A stretch of DNA of 37,539 bases from Nonomuraea terrae (GTDB lineage: Bacteria; Actinomycetota; Actinomycetes; Streptosporangiales; Streptosporangiaceae), in assembly GCF_004348995.1 (NCBI RefSeq), contig NZ_SMKQ01000071.1, forward strand, positions 1 through 37,539. Direction: 5' to 3'. The first letter of the stretch is position 1; each line of letters starts with the position of its first letter. The translations under genes and the position numbers were made by a program. Below are positions 32,442 through 37,539 of this stretch, in pieces. The notes under the pieces are model-generated. The model saw nothing but the letters and a program-made list of their open reading frames with translations, did no database searches and was not told the origin of the DNA.

Positions 32442-33230
32442 ATGGACGTGACACGGGAGCTGCTCGCCTACTACGAGCAGGACAGGGAGCACGACCGGTT
32501 GCGCGAGGGGCACGGCCGGCTGGAGTTCTGGCGCACGCAGGACGTGCTGCGCCGCAGGCTGCCGCCGCCACCGGCCCGCGTGCTCGACGTGGGCGGCGGC
32601 ACGGGTGTGCACGCCGAGTGGCTGAGCGCCGACGGCTACGACGTGGAGCTGCTGGACCCCGTACCACTGCATGTGGAGCGGGCGCCGGCGCTGGCCGGCG
32701 TGCGGGCCCGGCAGGGCGACGCGCGGTCGCTGCCGGCGGCCGACGCGAGCATGGACGCGGTGCTGCTGCTGGGGCCGCTCTACCACCTGGCCGAGCGGGC
32801 CGACAGGGTGCGGGCCCTGGCGGAGGCGCGGCGCGCCGTACGGCCGGGCGGCCTGGTGGCGGCCGCGACCATCAACCGCTACGCGGGCATCCACGAAACC
32901 GTCGGCCGGGGCAGCTACCTACGGGAGAACGAGCGCCGGGCGGCGCACGCGGCCGCCGCGGACGGGATCATGTTCTCTCCACGGCGCGGCTTCACCGCCT
33001 ACTTCCACCATCCCGAGGAGGTGCCGGGCGAGTTCGCCGACGCCGGGTTGCCCGAAGTGGCGCAGTACGGGCTGGAGGGCGCGTTCTGGCTGATGGGCGA
33101 CGTCGGCGACTGGCTCGACGATCCCGAGCGCCGGGCGCTGCTGCTCGACGCGCAGCGATCCGTGGAGTCGGTGCCGTCACTGCTCGGCGTCAGCGGCCAC
33201 CTGCTGACGGTGGCGCACCGCCCCCGCTAG
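32442..33230 (+). CDS. Class I SAM-dependent methyltransferase
   Basis: This 262-residue protein has SAM-binding motif I reading RVLDVGGGTGVHAEWL, an acidic motif II in VELLDPVP, and a later DAVLLLGPLYHL. The C-terminal half resembles small-molecule methyltransferases in general; the substrate is not evident. The start is ATG 32442 with a weak GATCGAG upstream; an in-frame ATG at 32385 is possible but is preceded by promoter-like sequence. The TAG stop shares the palindrome CTAG with the stop of the convergent ArsR gene, so the two genes overlap by four bases. Confidence 0.85.
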   Translation: MDVTRELLAYYEQDREHDRLREGHGRLEFWRTQDVLRRRLPPPPARVLDVGGGTGVHAEWLSADGYDVELLDPVPLHVERAPALAGVRARQGDARSLPAADASMDAVLLLGPLYHLAERADRVRALAEARRAVRPGGLVAAATINRYAGIHETVGRGSYLRENERRAAHAAAADGIMFSPRRGFTAYFHHPEEVPGEFADAGLPEVAQYGLEGAFWLMGDVGDWLDDPERRALLLDAQRSVESVPSLLGVSGHLLTVAHRPR

Positions 33231-33562
33231 CGCCGCCCCCGCTGGCGGCCGCCTGCCGAGGCCGGCGCGCCGCTCTCGGCCAGCCAGCCGGCGATCACCT
33301 CGCGCCCCTGCGGGATCGCGAGGTCGAGCAGGCCGGGGAAGCGGGCGTCGAGGTCGTCGCGGCGCAGCCGGTTCAGCCGCCGCGTCCCCTCGTCGCGTTG
33401 GCGGATGACGCCGGCCTCGCGCAGGACCTTGAAGTGGCCGCTCTGGGTCGACTTGCTGACCGGCAGCGCGAACGTCGTGCACGCCAGCTCGCCGTCGGGT
33501 CCGACGTCGGCGAGCCGGGCGACGATGGCCAGCCGGATCGGGTCGCCCAGGGCGGCCAGCAC
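33227..33562 (-). pseudogene. ArsR-type regulator with missing start region
   Basis: The 111-codon frame begins at a GTG inside the first conserved helix (VLAALGDPIRLAIVARL). It contains a good recognition helix VSKSTQSGHFKVLREAGVI, and the remainder looks intact. Homologues usually have about 10-20 residues and a start codon before this point. Here the homology instead runs in frame upstream without ATG and meets the opposite-strand MFS fragment with no intergenic space. The shared promoter region therefore appears to be deleted. It could still be expressed from the internal GTG, so the pseudogene status is inferred. Confidence 0.55.
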
Positions 33563-33969
33563 GGCGGAGAACCGCGATCCTGCTGACCGGGACGAATCTG
33601 GCCACCCCGCTCTACCGCGGGTACGAGGTCCGCTTCGGGTTCTCGCCGCTGGTCGTCACACTGATCTTCGCCGCGTACGTGGCCGTGCTGATCCCCGCGC
33701 CCCGGACCGCGGGCGTCGGCCACGGCCTGGCGTTTCTCGGCGGTCTCACCGCGGTCGACCAGGCCGCACCGGCCGACCGCCGCGCCGGGGTGCTCTCCGG
33801 CTTCTACATGATCGTCTACCTCGAGGCCGGGGCGCTGGTCATCGGCGTCGGCCTCCTCACCACCATGACCGGGCTGCTCGCCGCCGTCCAGTCGGTCACC
33901 TGCGCGGTGGCCGTGCTCTGCCTGGTGGCCCTGCTCATCCGTACCCGCGTACGTGCCCAGGGAGAGACC
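33562..33969 (+). pseudogene. MFS transporter with large internal deletion
   Basis: The frame reads AILLTGTNLATPLYRGY and FGFSPLVVTLIFAAYVAVL, the first helix and loop of a sugar-efflux-type MFS protein. It then jumps directly to a C-terminal part (GVGHGLAFLGGLTAVDQAAPADRRAGVLSGFY and two further helices). About 250 residues of the usual 400 are absent, apparently by an in-frame deletion near 33690. The start codon is also missing. The frame continues without a stop into the next gene. It was originally divergent from the ArsR gene at 33227-33562. Confidence 0.7.
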
Positions 33970-34355
33970 ATGAACACGACCGCGCTCCGCACCGCCTACG
34001 ACGGCCTGCTCGCCGTGGCCGAAGCGATCGGCGCCGCCCCGCTCACCGCGGACGTGAGGTCCGCCGTCGACTGGACGCTGAGCCACGTCGCGCTCAGCGA
34101 CCGCCTGCTCGCCGCCGCGGCACGCGACGTGCTGTCCGGCCGTCCCGCGCCCTGGTCGAGGCGATGCCCGACGAGGCCGCGGCCACGCCCGTACGGATCC
34201 GCCTGGTGGGTCGCGACGGCCGGGCGCACCCGGACCAGCGGATCACGTGGAGCGAGCTGATCCGGCTCCGCGCCGAGGAGCACGTCCCCGGGCATGCCGC
34301 CCGGCTCAGGGCACTCGCCGCCGGAGGCGTGGGTCAGGAGCGCTCGGGCTCGTAG
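33970..34355 (+). pseudogene. Frameshifted DinB/maleylpyruvate-isomerase-like gene
   Basis: ATG 33970 after GGGAGAG opens a frame reading TALRTAYDGLLAVAEAIG and VDWTLSHVALSDRLLAAA. This resembles the helical N-terminus of DinB-like or mycothiol-dependent isomerase proteins. Near 34150 the coding potential moves to another frame (LVEAMPDEAAATPVRIRLVG through HAARLRALA), ending at TAG 34353-34355. Homologues have extra residues between these parts, so a deletion with frameshift is likely. The last 22 bases overlap the convergent RibD-like gene. The family name is tentative. Confidence 0.5.
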
Positions 34356-34891
34356 TGCAGGGCGGTGATCCCGCAGTCGAACGGGCGGGCGGCGACCAGG
34401 CGGAAGCGCTGCCGGCCGTCGGGGAAGACGGGCAGGCCGCCGCCCACGGAGACCGGGTTGACGAAGAGGTGGAGCTCGTCGATCAGGCCCCCCGCGATGA
34501 GGTCGGAGACGAGGGTCGCGCCGCCGTACGTGATGAGGTCACCGCCGGGGCCGCTCTTGAGCCGGTTGACGGTCTCCGCCAGGTCACCGCCCTCGACGAC
34601 GGCGTTCTTCCACGGGGACTCGGTGAGGCTGCGCGAGATCACGACCTTGGGGGTGTCGTTCATCCAGTCGATCGACTTCTGCTCCTCACCCTCCGGGCCG
34701 GACTCCCACGCCGGGATGAACCCCTCGGCGAGCCTGCGGCCCAGCACGATGCAGTCCACCGAGTCCGTCAGGGCGTCGACGTGGGCGTTCATGTCGTCGG
34801 TCCACGGCATCGTCAGCCAGTCCATCTGACCGTCCGGGCCGGCCATGTAACCGTCGATGGTGGTCTGGACCTGGAGCTTCAGCTTGCGCAT
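34334..34891 (-). CDS. RibD C-terminal/dihydrofolate-reductase-like protein
   Basis: This 185-residue cytosolic oxidoreductase-fold protein is of the type common in actinobacteria. It begins MRKLKLQVQTTIDGYMAGPDG, followed by DCIVLGRRLAEGF, KVVISRSL, LITYGGATLVSDLIAGGLIDELHLFVNPV and a short C-terminus. The fold binds NADPH and a pterin or pyrimidine ring, but most members have no known role. The start ATG at 34889-34891 follows AAAGGAA. It is divergent from the TetR gene, 137 bases away, and is its likely target. Confidence 0.88.
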   Translation of the reverse strand: MRKLKLQVQTTIDGYMAGPDGQMDWLTMPWTDDMNAHVDALTDSVDCIVLGRRLAEGFIPAWESGPEGEEQKSIDWMNDTPKVVISRSLTESPWKNAVVEGGDLAETVNRLKSGPGGDLITYGGATLVSDLIAGGLIDELHLFVNPVSVGGGLPVFPDGRQRFRLVAARPFDCGITALHYEPERS

Positions 34892-34984
34892 GGGGTCGTT
34901 CCTTTCAGGTTGTGCGGTGCCTCATGTGCCTTCAGCGTCGCCGAGCCCTCTTACGGCGCCCTTACGGTTTTCTTCCCGCCCACC

Positions 34985-35013
34985 GATGCAGCCGGTGCAG
35001 TGATGCATCTGCT
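34985..35013. promoter_or_regulatory. Operator-like dyads upstream of TetR gene
   Basis: GATGCATC (35002-35009) is a perfect palindrome within a longer imperfect dyad AGTGATGCATCTGCT. A further GATGCA lies at 34985-34990 and a GCATG at 35017-35021. The cluster covers the likely promoters of both the TetR gene and the RibD-like gene. Confidence 0.45.
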
Positions 35014-35028
35014 GTAGCATGTGGCGCC

Positions 35029-35628
35029 GTGGGCGAGGAGCCGGGGCGCCGGGAACGCAAGAAGCAGCGCACGCGCGAGGCACTCGTCGCCGAGGCGATG
35101 AGATTGTTCGAACAGCAGGGCTATGACGAGACCACCGTAGCCGAGATCGCCACGGCGGCCGACGTGTCCACCCGCACGTTCTTCCTGCACTTCCCCACCA
35201 AGGAGGACGTGCTCCTGGCCAACACGCAGGTGCGCGTCGACCTCGGCGCCGACGTGATCGCCGGCCGCGGCCCCGGCGAGAGCGCCGCCGACGCGCTGGG
35301 CCGGGCGATCGAGGAAATGATCGTCAACACCTGGAACACCGACCTGGCCAGCGGGCTGGCGGGGCTGCGGGCCGGCCTGCTCACCTCGTCCCCGGCCGCC
35401 CAGGCCCGGCTGCTGCAGCGTTTCCTCGCCGCCCACGCCGACCTCACCGAGGCGCTGCTGCGGGCGTACCCGGACGAACTCGACCCGATCGAGGCCGCCG
35501 CCCTGGTCGGCGCGGTGGTGGGCGCGGTCGGCGCCGCCGCCCTGACGAGCCTGCGCCACGGCGACCCGCCGGAGCAGGTCCGCGACGCCATGCGCCGGGC
35601 CACCGCCCTCGCCGTCCACCCCCGCTGA
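35029..35628 (+). CDS. TetR-family transcriptional regulator
   Basis: This 199-residue regulator has an N-terminal helix-turn-helix RTREALVAEAMRLFEQQGYDETTVAEIATAADVSTRTFFLHFPTKEDVLL-type segment (about 12-60). The C-terminal ligand-binding domain is all helical. The start is GTG 35029; no Shine-Dalgarno is visible, and a TAGCAT box lies nine bases upstream, which suggests leaderless translation. It is divergent from the RibD-like gene and probably represses itself and that gene. Its stop lies about 15 bases from the broken end of an XRE gene on the other strand, so this locus may have arrived or been rearranged there. Confidence 0.9.
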   Translation: MGEEPGRRERKKQRTREALVAEAMRLFEQQGYDETTVAEIATAADVSTRTFFLHFPTKEDVLLANTQVRVDLGADVIAGRGPGESAADALGRAIEEMIVNTWNTDLASGLAGLRAGLLTSSPAAQARLLQRFLAAHADLTEALLRAYPDELDPIEAAALVGAVVGAVGAAALTSLRHGDPPEQVRDAMRRATALAVHPR

Positions 35629-35642
35629 CCGGCCCCCGGGAC

Positions 35643-35894
35643 CGCGGCGAGCCGCCGCACGTACGCGGTCTCGTCGGGATGCAACAGCAGGGCACGGGCC
35701 GGGCTGTCGACCACCTGGGCCGAGGGGTGGCGGTCGCGGCCCTGCTCAAGCCGCAGGTAGTACTCGGTGCTGATGCCCGCGAGCAGCGCGACCTCCTCGC
35801 GCCGCAGCCCGGCGGAGGGCAGGCCGACGTCCTCAGGACGGACCCGTTCGCGCCGGGAACGCAGGTGGTCGCCCAGCTCGCTCGCTCGTGCCAT
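35643..35894 (-). pseudogene. Truncated XRE/MmyB-type regulator (HTH end only)
   Basis: ATG at 35892-35894 opens MARASELGDHLRSRRERVRPEDVG, then LRREEVALLAGISTEYYLRLEQGRDRHPS and a stretch ending HPDETAYVRRLA. Family similarity stops near 35643. The normal protein has about 280 residues with a ligand-binding domain that is absent here; the frame instead runs on antisense through the TetR gene. The segment VVDSPARALLL also departs from the usual pattern (VLDALARALRL). It is the third member of this family in the window and the only broken one. Confidence 0.75.
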
Positions 35895-35970
35895 GCGCTC
35901 CACGGTATGCGCCGGGCGCGTGGCGTTCCTGTCCCCGTCACCACCACCCGCGGGCGGCGCCGGGGAGACT

Positions 35971-35999
35971 ACAACCTTTCGCCCGCCGGGCAGCGTTGG
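35971..35999 (+). promoter_or_regulatory. Candidate ECF-type promoter of the sigma gene
   Basis: ACAACC (35971-35976) and CGTTGG (35994-35999) are 17 bases apart, 25 bases before the sigma-factor start. AAC-containing -35 and CGT-containing -10 boxes are typical of ECF sigma factors, so self-activation is likely. Confidence 0.5.
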
Positions 36000-36024
36000 G
36001 TACGGGCGAGAGGAGATCATCACA

Positions 36025-36549
36025 TTGGATCGTCACGACGGCTTCCGCGAGTTCGTGCTCGCCCGCCAGCAGGCGCTGATGCGGACGGCGTACTTGCTCA
36101 CGGGAGACGCCCACCTCGCCGAGGACCTGCTGCAGACCGTCCTGGTCAAGGTCGTGGGGCACTGGGCCAAGCTGTCGCGGTCCGGCAACCCCGAGGCGTA
36201 CACCCGCAAGGCGCTGGTCAACCAGTACATCTCGTGGCGGCGGCGGGAGCGTCCCGAGCTGCCCAGCGCCGTGGTGCCCGACCGGGCCACGGGAGGCGAC
36301 GAGTCCGCGCTGGACCGCATCGTGCTGCGCCAGGCGCTGGCCAGGCTCGCGCCCCGGCAGCGCGCCGTGATCGTGCTGCGCTTCTGGGAGGACCTCACCG
36401 AGGCGCAGACCGCCGACGTTCTCGGCTGCTCGGTCGGCACCGTCAAGAGCCAGACCCACCACGCGCTCGCCCGGCTGCGCGTGATCGCCCCCGAGCTGGC
36501 GCACCTGCTGGACGATCCCGAGATCGTGGAGGTGGCCGGGCCTGTCTGA
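36025..36549 (+). CDS. SigE-family ECF sigma factor
   Basis: This 174-residue RNA polymerase sigma factor has region 2 reading RQQALMRTAYLLTGDAHLAEDLLQTVLVKV and region 4 reading LARLAPRQRAVIVLRFWEDLTEAQTADVLGCSVGTVKSQTHHALARLR. This matches the actinobacterial SigE-type ECF group. The start is TTG 36025 with AGAGGAG nine bases upstream; no ATG or GTG is better placed. The downstream anti-sigma or membrane gene often seen with this group is missing, and the gene is followed by hairpins. Its regulation may therefore be mainly transcriptional, through the candidate promoter upstream. Confidence 0.88.
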   Translation: MDRHDGFREFVLARQQALMRTAYLLTGDAHLAEDLLQTVLVKVVGHWAKLSRSGNPEAYTRKALVNQYISWRRRERPELPSAVVPDRATGGDESALDRIVLRQALARLAPRQRAVIVLRFWEDLTEAQTADVLGCSVGTVKSQTHHALARLRVIAPELAHLLDDPEIVEVAGPV

Positions 36550-36557
36550 CCGTACGG

Positions 36558-36579
36558 GCCGGTGCGACCGGCACCCGGC
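36558..36579. terminator. Hairpin after the sigma gene
   Basis: GCCGGTGC pairs with GCACC-c-GGC, with one bulge and a five-base loop, nine bases after the sigma stop. It lies between convergent genes and fits a terminator. Confidence 0.5.
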
Positions 36580-36599
36580 AGCCGACGGCCAGGACAGGC

Positions 36600-36622
36600 G
36601 GCCGTCCCGTGCGCGGGACGCC
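36600..36622. terminator. Second hairpin in the convergent gap
   Basis: GGC-c-GTCCC and GGGAC-GCC pair around GTGCGC. Together with the hairpin at 36558-36579 it probably insulates the sigma gene from the recombinase-like gene. Confidence 0.5.
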
Positions 36623-36647
36623 GGGCAGCGGCGGCCACCGCGAGGGC

Positions 36648-37457
36648 TCAGGAAGAGGGGCCGCGCAGGAGGTCGGTGACCGTGCGGGCGCGCATCACGC
36701 CCGGGTGCAGCACCTCGGCGCGGGCGCGTGGCATGCCACCGGCCAGGGCGGCCTCCACGAGCGCCGCGGCCACCCACCGCGTGTCGGCGGGGCCGATGAG
36801 CGGCTCCCCCAGCGCACGCGTGCCGGACAGCTCCCGCAGCAGGGGCCGGACCGGCTCCGGGACGGGAAAGGCGACCAGGTCTCCGTGGCCGTCCCGCACG
36901 GTGACGAGAGCGGGCCCGCCGTCGTCGGCGATGCCGCGCAGGTCCTGCACGGTCAGGTCGGCCAGCGCCGCCACGGGAGCGCCGGTGGCCTCCAGCAGCG
37001 CCACGGCCACGGCCTCGGCGGCGCGCCCGCCGGCGGCCAGCCGGGCCACGCCCCGGCGCAGCAGCCGCCGGTCGTCGCGGGTGAGCGGCCGCGGCTCACC
37101 GGCCGGGTGGACGGCGTGGGACACGGCGCCGGTCCGCCAGGCGAAGGCGTAGAAGGACGACAACACGGCGCGCCTGCGGTTGACCGTGGCGCCGGACAAG
37201 GGCTTGCCCGGCCTGCGCACGCCCACGGTCAGGGTGCCGGTCAGCGCGGCGTCGCAGTAGGCGTCCAGGTGGGCGCCGGTGGCCGCGAGCGGGTCGAGGG
37301 CCGGCTCGCTCGCGTTCAGCCAGCGCAGGAACGCGGCCAGCACCTGCAGGCGGGCCTGCCGCGCGGCGGCCGACGGCCGGTCGAGCAGCCAGGCCCGCAC
37401 GACCCGCCTGGCCGCGGGGGTGAGGCCGTCGACCAGGTCGACGTCGGGGCCGGACAC
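36648..37457 (-). CDS. Tyrosine-recombinase-like protein, catalytically degenerate
   Basis: This 269-residue protein has a SAM-like N-terminal domain typical of phage integrases and XerC/D (RLQVLAAFLRWLNASEP and LSGATVNRRRAVLSSFYAFAWRTGAV, about 35-115). The C-terminal half lines up with the catalytic domain, but key positions are lost. Where recombinases have 'TGLRxSEL' with the first catalytic Arg it reads ATGAPVAALADL, and the HxLRH and Tyr boxes are replaced by LHPGVMRARTVTDLL with no suitable Tyr. It probably binds DNA without strand exchange. The GTG at 37455-37457 has a close GAGAG, and the frame remains open to the window end, so the true start may lie beyond it. A large inverted repeat lies just upstream. 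Confidence 0.6.
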   Translation of the reverse strand: MSGPDVDLVDGLTPAARRVVRAWLLDRPSAAARQARLQVLAAFLRWLNASEPALDPLAATGAHLDAYCDAALTGTLTVGVRRPGKPLSGATVNRRRAVLSSFYAFAWRTGAVSHAVHPAGEPRPLTRDDRRLLRRGVARLAAGGRAAEAVAVALLEATGAPVAALADLTVQDLRGIADDGGPALVTVRDGHGDLVAFPVPEPVRPLLRELSGTRALGEPLIGPADTRWVAAALVEAALAGGMPRARAEVLHPGVMRARTVTDLLRGPSS

Positions 37458-37476
37458 CTCTCCCCCGTCGCCGGGA

Positions 37477-37539
37477 CGCCTGCGCGGCCGCAGCCCGGCG
37501 ATCTCCCCTACGCTCTTCGGGGCTGGGGCCGCGCAGGCG
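37477..37539. repeat. 22-base inverted repeat at window edge
   Basis: The arm at 37477-37498 (beginning CGCCTGCGCGGCC) and the arm at 37518-37539 (ending GGCCGCGCAGGCG) are complementary over 22 bases with two mismatches; the outer 13 are perfect. The spacer is 19 bases. It lies 20 bases upstream of the recombinase-like gene and could be a terminator for a gene arriving from the right, or a recombination or IS-end structure. Confidence 0.6.

Noticed and set aside
36648..37457. Active phage integrase marking a prophage
   Set aside because: Catalytic residues are missing, and no phage structural, excision or attachment-site genes are in the window.

Overview
The window is very GC-rich DNA with strong GC bias at third codon positions, frequent GTG and TTG starts, stop/start overlaps and few AT-rich promoters. 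This points to a filamentous actinomycete. A Streptosporangiaceae-like host (for example Nonomuraea) is a guess from gene content, not something the sequence proves. It reads as ordinary chromosome with many regulators, some transposon debris and several decayed genes. No rRNA, tRNA, CRISPR array or replication origin was seen.

Layout. 1-213: tail of an IS4-type insertion sequence. 216-2997: MFS transporter (-) and FAD monooxygenase (+), divergent, each with a striking palindrome upstream. 3053-7804: a signalling block of a PAS-GAF-PP2C phosphatase translationally coupled to a cobalamin-binding protein with CarH-type light-sensor residues, then a second PAS-GAF-PP2C phosphatase. 7943-10484: secreted glycerophosphodiester phosphodiesterase and a convergent orphan sensor kinase. 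10710-17019: a tight operon encoding a HerA-like ATPase, SbcD/Mre11, SbcC/Rad50 and NurA, an archaeal-style DNA-end-processing set. 17020-18695: NarL-type two-component pair (-). 18898-20616: cation/proton antiporter. 20653-28362: GMC oxidoreductase, two XRE/MmyB-type regulators, ketopantoate-reductase-like enzyme, MarR plus a small membrane protein, an ArsR-type regulator and a zinc alcohol dehydrogenase. 28363-29253: hairpins, a TetR-like remnant and a doubtful small ORF. 29254-32215: DUF2625 protein, then a three-gene operon (small protein, ArsR repressor, SulP anion transporter) with a readable promoter/operator. 32442-35894: methyltransferase, followed by a scar zone holding a promoter-less ArsR gene, an internally deleted MFS gene, a frameshifted gene and a truncated XRE gene, interspersed with an intact RibD/DHFR-like protein and a TetR regulator. 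36025-37539: SigE-type ECF sigma factor, a degenerate tyrosine-recombinase-like protein and a large inverted repeat at the window edge.

How the genes work together. The two best candidates for under-described biology are (i) the B12-binding protein coupled to a SpoIIE/RsbU phosphatase, which could feed light or cobalamin status into a partner-switching sigma-factor cascade, and (ii) the HerA-SbcD-SbcC-NurA operon, whose HerA has an altered Walker A loop. Neither the anti-sigma kinase nor the STAS antagonist for (i) lies in the window. All functional calls rest on motif reading; no database search was run.
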